A stretch of 64,000 nt of DNA, taken from the NCBI GenBank assembly GCA_025175895.1, contig CM046000.1, positions 69,964,720-70,028,719 of the forward strand, written 5' to 3'. The notes below the pieces were generated by a model, which saw only the letters and a list, made by a program, of their open reading frames with translations, made no database searches and had not been told where the DNA came from. This document shows positions 1 to 10,280 of this stretch, one piece after another. The position numbers and the translations under genes are program-made. Every line of letters begins with the position of its first letter. Position 1 is the stretch's first letter. Origin of the DNA: Wurfbainia villosa. Taxonomy: Eukaryota; Streptophyta; Magnoliopsida; Zingiberales; Zingiberaceae.

Positions 1-989
1 TATTATATGTGTCAGATAATAGTAGGATATGCGTAGTTTAACTCTTTGGTTGCAGGCATAAGATCCGACTATTATTGCCATATGTCTGTATGTGATTGTA
101 TGTGTGTAAATATTTATTTTGTTGAATTCTTGGGGTTGACAAGGCTAATATTTGATTTTTTGTAAATTAGATAGGGCATTGTTTAGCCACTCTTTATTTT
201 ATTTTACTTTGATCTAGATTTCATGTACACTCCCTCGTGGAGTATAGGATCGATGGATGTAAATTAAAATAGGTTTTAGTCTAGGCTCGGATCTCCGGAT
301 GGCTCGTACATGGAGTAGGAGGAGCGGACGAGATGACATTGCGACGGGAGACATATTGAAGACAAAAGCCATAATAGTTGGAAAATAATTTATTTTTCAT
401 ATTTATTGCTTTTTGTTTGATATGCATGTCGTAGGCTAGGAAAATTCCTCAATTTCAAATTACTAAGTGGGAGAGGGAAATTTTTATAAATTCCCACGGC
501 CTCCATTACGATTTGATATGTGATGCAAGCAAATTTGCGCATCGGCTCTGAGTGCCTTCCTCCCCATCGGATGAGTTTGTTTGCGGATCACAAGGTCGAA
601 TATGGTTATAGGAAATTATTAAGGAGTGTTTGTATTTCCCCATCGGAAGGCACATAACCCGAGATAATTACCTTGGTGCCGAGTAATGGTGAACACTTAG
701 ATACAAATATAAGTATCCTCCCAATCGGAGTCACTGCTTTTATTTGTAGGGTCGAATAGAAACCAACTATTAATTTTACTTGTCGAAAAGTTAGGTTGAC
801 AAGATGATAAAATTAATGGGTAAAACCTCCTCTTGCAAATGTAGAATTCGTATATGTCCACATTATCGTGGCATACGATATTCTCGGTGTTTTGAGGTGT
901 TGGTTGATTTTGAAATTTTATTGTTTGAGGAATCAATAATTTTTTGAAATCTACAGTAATGATCTATGTGATTCTTAGGATTTTCAAAA
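1..989 (+). other. CopA untranslated leader
   Basis: This stretch precedes the gag remnant of the copia element CopA and has no convincing reading frame. It is AT-rich, with stops in all frames. By position it is the 5' untranslated leader, which implies that the 5' LTR and primer site lie left of the window. It holds the three-hairpin array listed separately. I see no host gene in it. Confidence 0.6.
525..748 (+). other. CopA leader array of three hairpins with a shared apical motif
   Basis: Three successive inverted repeats each enclose a variant of TCC(T)CCCATCGGA. The arms are 525-533 with 576-584 (motif 558-571), 610-619 with 664-673 (motif 636-648), and 702-712 with 738-748 (motif 716-729). 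The arm sequences differ between units but pair within each unit, with one mismatch or G-U pair each. The apical part can itself pair as TCC/GGA. The plan matches the leader array of CopB1 and CopB2. Pairing was found by eye; function is inferred. Confidence 0.55.
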
Positions 990-1054
990 ATGAATTTCAG
1001 TCCACTTACTATGATACTAAAGGAAATAAACTTACTGTACCCAAACAATGTTGA

Positions 1055-1327
1055 TTGGAAAAGAATCTATATATTGTCTTATCTGCTAAGGAGTACAAGT
1101 ATGCACTCTTCGAAGAGTCTCCTCAAGCCATGGTTGCTCAAAAAAAGGTTTCTACTTCTAAGCCGAAAGGCCAGAAGAAGGAGAAACAAGGTGGAGCAAA
1201 GGTGGTGGGAGGATCTCAGGGAGGAGTAAAGAAGCTGAAAGGCAAGTACTTCACTTGTGAACAGGATGGACATTGGAAGAAAGACTGTCCCAATCCGAAG
1301 CAGAAAAAGGTATATCTTTTGGACTAG
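1055..1327 (+). pseudogene. CopA gag remnant with damaged zinc knuckle
   Basis: Fragment of a copia Gag, the capsid/nucleocapsid protein that packages element RNA. The N-terminal motif (residues like NLYIVLSAKEYKYALFEE) runs straight into a basic Lys-rich linker and a zinc knuckle. Compared with the 474-residue gag-side frame of CopB2, most of the capsid region is missing, so there has been a large internal deletion. The knuckle reads YFTCEQDGHWKKDC: the first Cys of the CX2CX4HX4C box is Tyr. The start codon is uncertain because the frame changes near 1055. It is followed directly by the protease remnant. Not functional. Confidence 0.75.
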
Positions 1328-2567
1328 TCGTTGAAACATGATTAGCGGTGTTATTTACCGGCACCTAGAGTGTAGATACGGGAACCACTGATCATGTCTG
1401 CAATACTTTGCAGGGGTTCCAGGAAACCCGACGACAAGCTGAGGGAGAGATTACCATTTACTTGGGCAATGCCATGAAGGTGGCGGCTATTGCAATGAGA
1501 GATGTTTTATTTATCTTTTGAGAAAAATAAAACGTTGGTTCAGGAAAATTCCCTTTATGTACCTTTATTTAGAAAGGATTTATTTTTAGTTTCTAAATTG
1601 TTTATGGATGGATATTCTATTTCTTTTAATGACAGAGTTGTTATAAAAAGGAATAGGGAGAATATCTGTTCAGGTACATTGATAGGAAATTTGTATACAC
1701 TCGAACCAAATGCTCCCACGATGAAACTAAAAGTTAATAACTCATCTTCTAATTCCAATAAGAGAAAAGAACCTTCGAAGATGAACCAAACATATCTTTG
1801 GCATCTTAGGCTTGGTCATATTAACCTAAGCAGAATTTAAAGGTTGATAGCTGATGGACCTTTGGGTTCATTAGTGGTGGAGGATCTCCTAACCTGTGAA
1901 TCTTGCTTGGAGGGTAAGATGACCAAGAGGCCTTTTAAGTCCAAGGGGTATAGAGTCAAAGATGTGTTAGAATTGGTTCATACTGATTCGTATGGTCCTA
2001 TGTCTATCCAGGCAAGAGGTAGTCTTGAATATTTCGTCTTTTTAATAGATGATTATTCAAGATATGGATGACACTACGATCTGATCGTGGTGGTGAGTAC
2101 CTCTTGGGGGAGTTTAGGAACTACTTATCAGAAGCTAGGATACAATCCCAAATGACTGCACCTGGCACACCCCAGCAGAATGGTGTAGCAGAGAGAAAGA
2201 ATAGGACACTTATGGAGAGAGTTAGATCGATGATGAGTTATTCTGAATTGCCAGATTCATTCTGAGGATATGCTCTAGATATGGCGGTATACATTCTTAA
2301 CTTGGTTCCATCTAAATCAGTGCCTTCTACTCCCACAGAATTGTGGACTGGACGAAAGTCTAGTCTAAGACATATTCGGATATGGGGAGTCCAGCACATG
2401 TGCTGAAGGCAGATGTTGGTAAGTTGGAACCTCGTACAGAAGTACACATGTTCATTGGCTATCCTAGAGGAATGAAGGGTGGTTTGTTTTATAGTCCTAG
2501 AGATCAGAGGGTGATCATTAGCACGAATGCCAGATTTCTAGAGGAAGACTATGTAGCCCAAGAGTAA
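1328..2567 (+). pseudogene. CopA protease and integrase remnant
   Basis: Pol segment of CopA spread over several frames. A retropepsin active site is visible as DTGTTDHVCNT near 1372. A pre-integrase zinc-binding region follows (WHLRLGHINL near 1800, then CESCLEGKMTK near 1895). The integrase core begins at VHTDSYGP near 1975 and reaches DDYSRYG at about 2070, where it jumps directly to LRSDRGGEY. About 33 codons present in CopB2 at this place are missing. The catalytic Glu context NGVAERKNR is present near 2185. A TGA replaces a Trp codon near 2263. Integrase would insert the cDNA in the nucleus; this copy cannot. Confidence 0.8.
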
Positions 2568-3935
2568 AATAGTTCTGGAGGAATTAAAAGGGGAAGTCAC
2601 TTCTTCAGTACTACCGGTACAAGAGGATATACCACAAGTCACTGCACCGCGTGTCACAGAGGATACACAGGTGATACCTCATCGTAGTGGGAGGGTTGTA
2701 AGACAGCCTAATAGATTCATGTTCTTGGGAGAATCTTCTGATTTGATTCCTGGCAAACATGAACCTGATCCCTGGACATATGACGAGGCAATCCAAGATA
2801 AAGATACAGTATCCTAGCAAAGAGCATCTTGTATGTAAGCTTAATCGGTCCATTTATGGATTGAAGCAAGCTTCGAGGTCTTGGAATGTCCGCTTTGATG
2901 AGGTAATCCAGTCTTATGAATTTATTCAAAATCTGGATGAGTCTTGTGTATACAAGAGATGTGACGGAAACGTAGTGGTATTTCTTGTACTATATGGAGA
3001 TAACATTTTGGTGATTGGCAACAATATCAAGGTGTTATCGGACGTAAGGGTATGGTTGACAAAACAGTTTGATATGAAGGATTTGGGAGAGGTGGCACAC
3101 ATCCTTGGGATCGAGGTTATAAGGGATCGCAGGAAAAGGATGTTGTGCTTATCCCAAGCTTCATACATAGACATGATTATGGATCATTTTAGCATGCAGA
3201 ACTCCAAGAAGGGTTTTCTACTTTTCAGGCATGGAGTTCCTTTATCTAAGGAGATGTATCCTAGATCATCTGAGGAGATAGAGGAGATGAAGGAGGTTCC
3301 TTATGCTTCAACAGTAGGAAGCCTCATGTATGTAATGTTATGTACGAGACCAGATATCTGCTATGCCATGGGCATGGTCAGCAGATATCAGAGTAATCCA
3401 GGACAGGGACATTGGAATGCAGTAAAGCATATATTGAAGTGCCTGAGAAGGACTAGAGATTATATGCTAGTTTACCGAGCAGACCAATTACTCCCTATGG
3501 GTTACATGGATTGCGACTTCCAATCAGATAGGAATAACAGTAAGTCTACCTCAAGTTTTGTGTTTACTCTGGGAGGTGGAGCCATTGTATGGAGGAGTGT
3601 CCAGCAGAAATGCGTGGCGGACTCCACCATGGAAGCTGAGTATGTGGCAGCCTCTAAGGCGGCCTATGAAGCTGTGTGGCTCAAGAACTTTCTGATGGAC
3701 TTGGATGTGATTCCTGGTTTGCCCAGAACTATCATAATTTATTGTGATAATAATGGTGCAGTTGCAAACTCGAAGGAATCACAAGCTCATAAGGCAAGTA
3801 AACACATAGAGCGCAAGTACTACCAGATACGAGAAATCGTAAAGGAGGTAGAAGTTGATGTCGCCTAAATTGCATCATAGGATGACCTGGTAAACCCTTT
3901 TCACTAAGGCCCTTCTGGCAAGAGCTTTGATAGGC
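2568..3935 (+). pseudogene. CopA reverse transcriptase and RNase H remnant
   Basis: The tail of the integrase-RT linker is followed by the C-terminal half of reverse transcriptase and RNase H. The longest open stretch is 2759-3868. The N-terminal half of the RT palm is deleted: the sequence passes from the linker (DPWTYDEAIQDKDT) to LVCKLNRSIYGLKQAS. The catalytic YVDD box is YGDN (about 2993), so two key residues are changed. RNase H keeps a DCDF-type Asp, STMEAEY and YCDNNGA, then stops at 3868. The expected FTKAL tail lies out of frame downstream. Reverse transcription by this product is impossible. Confidence 0.85.
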
Positions 3936-3995
3936 ATGTGGAGAGAAGGGGAATCAGATGTATGCCAGTATGAGGACAACATAGTCTTTTAGTAT

Positions 3996-4006
3996 AAGTG
4001 AGAGAT
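3996..4006 (+). other. CopA polypurine tract
   Basis: AAGTGAGAGAT lies immediately before the first LTR bases (TGTCGGGATG). It matches the AAGTGGGAG tracts of CopB1 and CopB2 with one change. It would prime plus-strand DNA synthesis. Confidence 0.75.
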
Positions 4007-4937
4007 TGTCGGGATGTATACTGAAAAGTCTACCTTTTGTATGAACATATTTATTTTGAAATAAGAATCACATGATCATTGTTTGCATATTTATATGGTT
4101 ATACAATATTGTCTAATACATTACATTGTAGATAACATGGTGTGTGGTGTCACATGGGAGATCATGTTATCGGCTCCTTGTAAAGTATAAGTAAAGGCTC
4201 ACAACCGAGATGGCTTTGGACAAACCATCAAAATGGTTGTAGTGTGAATTGGTATTGGATTGTCTTGACCATAGAATCACACTAGTGCACTTTGTGTGTA
4301 TTGAGTAGGACCGACTTAGAGGTGATTCGATTTATTACTGACTACATAATCGAATCGGACCTCAGATATTATTTAGTACATGCACTTAATCCCGATATAA
4401 TAACGGGCACATATACTTAGTATTCATCTCTTTGATTTACCAATGGACGAGATTTATAGATTAAATCGATAGGCTCGGTAAGTTGGGAGATGATATTATT
4501 TATATAGTGTGGCGTTGATTATAGGAGGAAATCGTGTCCTATATATTAGGATGATGATGTCCCCTTGAGGAGCTTATAAGGTTCATCATGTAAACCCTGC
4601 AGGTTGACTTGATCCGGCATGATGAAAAGGTTGAGTGGTACTACTCAAGGAGTTAGATATTAATGGTCAATAAATTAATTAATCGACGGACATTCGAGAT
4701 CTTAAACACGGGGAGAAAATGTACAAATAATATATGGAACCCATATTAACTTATGGGGGTTGGTGAGGTAGATCAATGATAATCCTCTAGTGGAATGGAT
4801 AATCATTTATGGATCGGACTTTATGTGGGCTTGATCCATGGGTGGCCAAGATCCAACTCCTCCTCATGCTCCCTATTGTATCCTATTAACACCTCATGAA
4901 GCTTAGATCCAATGGATATAAACAAAACTCTAGATCC

Positions 4938-5035
4938 AAAGGTAGAGATTAAATCTCTAAGATCCGACGGTTGAGATTAAATCTCTAAATCCGACGGTTG
5001 AGATTAAATCCCTAGAACCAATGGTGGAGATTAAA
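4938..5035 (+). repeat. Tandem repeat of about 30 bp in CopA U3
   Basis: Four imperfect units of the type GATCCGACGGTTGAGATTA plus AATCTCTAA lie just upstream of the TATA box at 5056. The position suggests enhancer-like U3 repeats. The copy number would be best confirmed in other copies of this LTR. Confidence 0.7.
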
Positions 5036-5055
5036 CCAAGTCTTATCCCTAACTC

Positions 5056-5063
5056 TATAAAAG
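5056..5063 (+). promoter_or_regulatory. TATA box of CopA LTR
   Basis: TATAAAAG in CTCTATAAAAGGG, about 1.05 kb into the LTR and just after the U3 tandem repeats. It is the likely core promoter of the element. The same CTCTATAAAAG context is found in the CopB LTRs. Confidence 0.6.
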
Positions 5064-5998
5064 GGTGGACTAGGGGTGGGTGGCAAGACAATGGAGAGGA
5101 AAGGGGGCTACGGTTTGGGCGGCAAGAGCAAAGGAGGTTAGGGTTTTGGGTGGCCACAATTAAGGAAAGTTTTTTTCTTCTTCTTCCTTTGGTGGCGGAA
5201 ACCCTTCCTCCTTCTTCCCTCCTTGGTTTGGCCAGCGCCCAAGCTTCTCCCCTTGATCTATGGCTTATGATGGATAAGTTTAGGGTTGCTTCCCATGGGC
5301 GACAACCAATCCTAGTTGGGATAGGAATAGGAGTGGGGCTAGGGTTAGGGTTTGGGTGTTGGTGTTGGGCGGCAACAGGGGGAGGAAGCTTCTCCTTCCT
5401 CTTCCTAAGGTTGGCCGACCCCTCTTCCTTCTTCCCTCAACCTTGGCCAAAGCTCAATCTATTCTTCTCCCCTTCATCCTTGGCCGAAAATTAGGAGAGC
5501 TTAGTTTAGGGTTTGGGCGGCAACAAGGAGAAGGAGTGTTTTCCTTTCTCTTCTCCAAGTGTTGGTCGGCGCCCATGCCCTTGTTGTTTCTCCTTTGGTT
5601 GGTTTCCATACTCCATGTTCTCTTCCTTGGCCGGCGGCAACATCGAGTTTATTGACTTGGTGGCCGGTTCTAGATAGGAAGATGAGTTTTGTTTAAGGAT
5701 CTTCCTTTGTTCGGAGTGAACAAGGAAAGGAAGATTGGTGATCTAGGAGGCTTCAGCTTTTGGTAGATCGTCGCCCACACGACGTCCGAAAGGAGGAAGG
5801 ACATACAATAGAAGATCAAGAGGTATAACAAGAGGTATAATCTTGTTTATTTTGATTAGTGTTCTTTTGTATTATGTTTATAATTGCTTTTCAATTATAT
5901 GGATGTTTTGTGTGGATGGTTACTTGCTTGTGTTTGTTTTTCAACTATGAGCATGATATAAATATGCATATGGCTAAATAATACTTGGATCCCCAGCA

Positions 5999-7224
5999 TA
6001 AACACAAAAACCGGCGATCTTGACATCGTCTATTCTGCGGCTACTCGTAGAATAGAGGTTGGTCGCTTGAACAACAAGTTTGTTCAAGTGACCTCTCTAA
6101 ACGAATAGCACGACGATGACTTGGTTGTTTGGGCAATCCCTTTTGTCTAGGATTAAATTTTTTTAATTCGGGGACATTGAAGGGATCGCCATGAACATGC
6201 TACCGAGGTGAAGTGGGAAGCGAAGTTTTCCCTTACAGACTCGATAAGCAAAACCCTTCAATAAGTGGGAGAGCTTCCGGACAATCCATTCACCAGGTTC
6301 TCCCAGGAGCCAGACATGCTGAGGCTACCAGACTTCCCGCCTCAACCACTGTATTAGAGGTATTATTTCATATAAGTCTGGGGGCCCAAGTTTTGATTTA
6401 TTTTGTTTCTAGCAGTAGTCTCTTTCCTGATATTTGCATTTTAGTTAGCATTCATTTGTTCATGCATAGGTTGTTTAGTTTCTTTAAGCACTTAGTTCTT
6501 GCTATCTATAAGCTGCCTCAGTAGTATTTTTAAAAGTTTTCTTCATGAGTTGTTTCCATGGGTAGCTTAACTTCATTTACCTCATGGTATTTTATTTTAT
6601 TTGCTCTAATGAATGTTCTATACTTACACGGGTTACCTTTTATTTTACACCTACACAGACAAAAATTCTGAAAGGGAAAATCTAGTATGTACCTAGTTAC
6701 GATTCCTCTCAGTAATCTAGTACTTTGGAATCTATATGTGACTCTAGATTTAACATTTTAGTTACTGGAGATGCTCGGATTTTGGAAACCCATTCGAAAA
6801 AATCAAAAACTAAAAAAAAAATTATCGTGGGTAGAAATGGTAGGTGCCCCTTTGAGACCGAGTTAGGTTACTGGGGAAACACCTATCAATTTCTTTCAAT
6901 ACAGAGCACGTCTTTGAGACTTTGTGCTAGATCTAGGGAATGACCCTTGCTTAGGGTGCGACATTGCCTAAAAGTTGAAGACCTCAAGAAAGTTATAAGA
7001 TGATGACTTAACTTACTTTGGAATGAGTATCCCTTAAGGAGATTCGCTTAGCACATGCACGAGAAGCTAACTTAGTGAATTTTTAGAGAATATCTATTTT
7101 GTTTTGATTGAAAATATCACTTGATAAATCAAGTTAACATGCTAAGTATGGAACAATACCTTTTTAAAATTTTATGGCACTGAGGTTTGCTTGAGGATAA
7201 GCAAAGACTTACATCTGGGTGAAT
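5999..7224 (+). other. AthD1 internal 3' region (Athila-type)
   Basis: Non-coding end of an Athila-type gypsy element leading into its 3' LTR at 7225. The phrase TTCGGGGACATTGAAGGGATC near 6163 resembles the spacer after Athila pol. The stretch near 6838-6885 (GGTGCCCCTTTGAGACC and TTACTGGGGAAACACCT) is the reverse complement of motifs in the 3' region of AthG at 16280-16345. A short open frame at 6213-6524 resembles nothing I know. The purine-rich GGATAAGCAAAGAC near 7195 may be a decayed polypurine tract. Confidence 0.55.
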
Positions 7225-7800
7225 TGATGTGAGAAAAATATATAGGATTTTAGGAGTAGTTTTCGCTCATATTTCGTTGCATTTTATATTTGATTCTTGC
7301 ATATTTCACTTTATTTTGCATGCATTTCCTATTTTCTGATTCAGAGATCTTCTCTCTGTACTTTTGTGTGCAGGATAGCATTCTACGGGGAAAATGGTGC
7401 TTTTTTAGAGCAAAAGGAATGCATTTGGCAGCTAGAACCAAAGGACACACAACCCAGCCCTATGAATCCACATGGCCAGCCTCGGAGCACACACCAGCAC
7501 CACACATAGCCTGGTCATGTGAATCCACATGATCATGTGGTGCTAGGGCGATTTCGACGTGATTCAGGTTTTTTCAGGGTTTAGGAAGATCCAGCTTCAT
7601 GTCCATATAAAAGATGTTATGCCCAAACCCTAGGGGGGAGGCACGACGGTCGAGATGGCACACCAACGCCCTAAAAAGCTTCAGGAACTCGCAATAGGGA
7701 GGAAGGAGGTTGCTCGAGGACCAAATTCTGCACTTCAATGCCGAGGAGAAGAACCAAAGTGCATTGTAATTCGCTTTCCTTACATAATTTGCATTGTATC
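7225..7800 (+). repeat. AthD1 3' LTR, left part
   Basis: Begins TGATGTGAGAAAAATA and matches the AthD2 LTR at 56062 (same TGATG start, AGGATTTTAGGAGTAGTTTT, the CCCTAGGGGGGAGGCACG block). It is interrupted at 7800 by CopC with duplication GTATC (7796-7800) and resumes at 54170. The joined LTR is about 1389 bp, against 1285 bp for AthD2. Confidence 0.88.
7606..7613 (+). promoter_or_regulatory. TATA box of AthD1 LTR
   Basis: TATAAAAG, placed like the TATATAAGG of the AthD2 LTR at 56452 and followed by the same CCCAAACCCTAGGGGGG block. Confidence 0.55.
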
Positions 7801-7995
7801 AGTTGGAATATTGTAAATATAGTTAGGGATAATTTGTTATCTCTAAATATGTTAGAGATAATTATTTCCTACGATAGAGTTTGATTTATTCATAGGATAG
7901 AGTTTGATTTATTCTTTTGAATATGCCCTAACTATGGATATAAATAGGGTTTCTTCCATGTAATAAAGGTATTCTCTTTTTATGAAATAACAACA
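7801..7995 (+). repeat. CopC 5' LTR
   Basis: 195 bp, the same length as the 3' copy at 53970. It starts AGTTGGAATATTG where the 3' LTR has TGTTAGAATATTG, so the terminal TG has mutated to AG. It ends in CAACA, directly before the primer site. A TATAAATAG box lies at 7939-7947. Confidence 0.92.
7939..7947 (+). promoter_or_regulatory. TATA box of CopC 5' LTR
   Basis: TATAAATAG, conserved at 54108-54116 in the 3' LTR. Confidence 0.65.
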
Positions 7996-8007
7996 TGGTA
8001 TCAGAGC
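7996..8007 (+). other. CopC primer-binding site
   Basis: TGGTATCAGAGC, complementary to the 3' end of plant initiator tRNA-Met, directly abuts the 5' LTR. It is where minus-strand synthesis starts. Confidence 0.92.
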
Positions 8008-8790
8008 TTTAGGTTTTCTGCGTCGCATCCCCTTTGCGACTTCTTGCACCTGTGCATCTCTGCCTCCCTCATGACACGCAACGACCTCCTCCCTCGCGGC
8101 ACGTGACGACTCCACCTCACGACGATCTATGCGTCTGTGCATCTCTACCTCCCTCACAACACGTGACGGCCTTCTCCCTCGTGGCATGCGACAACTCCAC
8201 CTCGAGGCAGTGGAGCTTCTCCAACTGGACGATGCTGAGGCCACGCTGTGGTATTTTCTTAGGCTTAGTATTCTTCTTCGAAGATTTGAACCCCGTGAGG
8301 ATCTTCACAAAGATCTGCATCTTCTAGGCGCAGACTCCACCTCTTAATCAGCTTCTCCGATCGCCTCGCACATGACACCCACCACTTCCACCATCCCCAT
8401 TGCCAACAGATGAAGCATCGGAGGATGAAGGCGAACGTGCCCACTTGCGGATGCAGTGAAGGTGGAAGATGAAGTAGCAGTTGGAGCACGACCAGATCGC
8501 AGCCTCCTTTCTCGACCTCCTTTCTCGATCCGTGCATCTCTTCTTCACCACGTCGGCGGTGGTGGTTCTAATCCATCACAGCTTAGAGAAGGGGATTCAA
8601 CTCCGAAAGTTCCATCCTCCACCAAATTTTTTGGCCAGCAAACTTGCAGATTTTTCGTGTAGCTATTCCTTCCACTGGCCAACCATCTTCGATCTGTTGG
8701 GGTTTCCCACAGTTTTGGACAGCCACAGCAGCCCCTTCTCTTCACTTGTACAACATCTTCTCCATCTGATGAGGACCTGTTTCATCCATC
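8008..8790 (+). other. CopC leader with an 85-bp tandem duplication
   Basis: Untranslated leader between primer site and gag. TGTGCATCTCT(G/A)CCTCC recurs at 8051 and 8136, giving two diverged copies of an 85-bp unit (about 8046-8130 and 8131-8215). Small open frames on both strands here have no recognisable domain and are not called as genes. Confidence 0.65.
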
Positions 8791-9330
8791 ATGGCTAGCT
8801 CCGGCACTTCGAAGATGGATTTCCCAATTTTTACCAACCACGTAACGACACCGCTGTCGTCTAAGCTCTTGGATGGTAAGAACTACTCCTCTTGGTCTTC
8901 CCACATTAAACTTTGGCTTGTTGGATAGGGTTATGAGACACATCTAACCCAAACTGAAGAGAATATTCAAGTCACCGATCGTCCTTTATGGAAAAATGTT
9001 GATGCTCAATTGTGTTGCATTATTCGAGCCACCATCCATCCATCTCTTAGGGATGTCTTCCGCACTCACATGACTTACAAGGATGTTTGGATACAGGCTC
9101 AACAACTATTTAGTAACACTTCTCGATGACTCTATCAAGTTTGTGAAGACCTCATGAATATCCTTAGTATCCATCAGATCAAGGATTCTATGTCAACCTA
9201 TCTAAGATCAGTCTCTAGCCTTTTGTGCGAGTTCAATGACCTGCTCCCACCTACGACCACTCCTGTTGCAGAGCTTGAAAATCAGAAGAAATTTTTTATG
9301 TCTCTGGCCTTATATGGTTTGCCCATAGAT
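8791..9330 (+). pseudogene. CopC gag, N-terminal part
   Basis: Copia-type Gag starting at ATG 8791 (MASSGTSKMDFPIF). The segment reads LLDGKNYSSWSSHIKLWLVG, then a capsid region (RATIHPSLRDVFRTHMTYKDVW, YLRSVSSLLCEFNDLLPP, LALYGLPID). Stops occur at the TAG after LVG (about 8927) and the TGA near 9127. The frame is otherwise consistent to 9330, where solo LTR Y1 is inserted. The gene resumes at 10804. Gag would form the virus-like particle around element RNA. Assignment is by order and by the SSWSSHIKLWL pattern seen in this copia group. Confidence 0.8.
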
Positions 9331-9403
9331 TGTTGGTGCAATCGGCCTGGACTCGAGTTTGATTCGAACTATATTTTGATGTTAGACAAAACACATGACA
9401 TGG

Positions 9404-9610
9404 GATTGTCATGGGAAGTCCAACATGAGTTGGCCATGTAAATCCAAATGTGTAGCCATGGTGGTGAAAAGTCCAAGCATAGGGCTTGGTGTGGAAAGTC
9501 CAACATGGGTTGGCCACGTAAGTCCAAGCATGGGGCTTGACGGTGAAACTCCAAGCACGGGGCTTGGCATGGAAAATCCAAGCATGAGGCTTGGTGTGGA
9601 AGTCTTGAGG
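9404..9610 (+). repeat. Y1 U3 minisatellite of small inverted repeats
   Basis: Units of about 25-35 bp each contain a short hairpin such as CCAAGC-ATGGG-GCTTGG or CCAAC-ATGG-GTTGG. The same array occurs in Y2 and both X LTRs. Arms change together between units (CCAAGC/GCTTGG versus CCAAC/GTTGG). Confidence 0.65.
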
Positions 9611-9964
9611 ACTTGGCAAGTTCACTAGGCTCGGGGTCCTTGAGTCGGTAAAGGATGGCATTGTGAGGTTGTGTGCTTGATGCATTCGAGGGACCGCCGG
9701 ATGAGGAGTGAATGGAGTGAGGCCCAAGGGAAGCATACTTCAAGGGCAAGAGACGCAAAGGATGGCATTGCGAAACCGTGAGCTTGGTGCATCCGAGGGA
9801 AGTAGGCTGAGGGAAGAAAGCTTCAGTGGGGGACTCCATGAGAGGATGAGGTAGACTTAGCCAAGTGGCTAAGACTGAGTGTCAGAGGCTCAAACGTGGT
9901 GTTTGAGGGTTTACCTGACAGTCGGATGCTCAAACAACTTAGTGTTTGAGGTTTTACCCGACAT

Positions 9965-10280
9965 CAGTCAACTGGCATAGGTGCCAGTCAACTGCTCTAA
10001 GTCGACTAGGGTTCGACTGTTGTTCGACTGACTAGGTTTTGGCCGATTAGTCGACTGTCGAGGGATGGCAGTCGACTGATAAGAGAGATCAGTTGACTGA
10101 TCGGGGTGTTTTTGACCACAGAAGGTCTTCCAGTCGAGTGATCATGCGACCAGTCGACTGATGGGCATGATCAGTCAACTGATGATGGATCCGTTGGCAT
10201 TTGGCCAGCGTGGATCGAGTCGTTGTGAGACAACGGTTACAGGACCAGTCGACTGATGGTCATGATCAGTCAACTAATGG
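9965..10280 (+). repeat. Cluster of CAGTCGACTG-like palindromes in Y1
   Basis: About a dozen copies or near copies of the 10-bp palindrome CAGTCGACTG (also AGTCAACTG, AGTCGACTAG, AGTTGACTG) are spread over about 300 bp, often next to GATCA or GATGG. It lies upstream of a TATAAATAT at about 10306, so within U3. Y2 has the same region with the core changed towards CGATCGATGG. Confidence 0.6.

Larger units (their letters stand above)
4007..5998 (+). repeat. CopA 3' LTR (right edge uncertain)
   Basis: Begins TGTCGGGATG directly after the polypurine tract, which fixes the left edge. It has a TATA box at 5056 and a long G/C-poorer U3. The right edge is set at the CA of CCCCAGCA near 5998, because Athila-type internal sequence seems to begin after it. 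This edge is uncertain, since the other LTR is outside the window. Open frames at 5021-5655 are rich in simple repeats and have no recognisable domain. Confidence 0.65.

Noticed and set aside
5021..5655. Overlapping open frames of 157 and 99 codons resembling a small gene
   Set aside because: They lie inside the CopA LTR downstream of its TATA box, are made of Leu/Ser/Phe/Pro-rich simple sequence, and show no domain.
7225..7250. Helitron or MITE end at the TGATG termini
   Set aside because: TGATG/CATCA ends come with 5-bp duplications, primer sites and polypurine tracts, so they are LTR ends.
8034..8798. Several open frames on both strands of the CopC leader
   Set aside because: They overlap each other and the 85-bp duplication, and end before the gag ATG without any domain.
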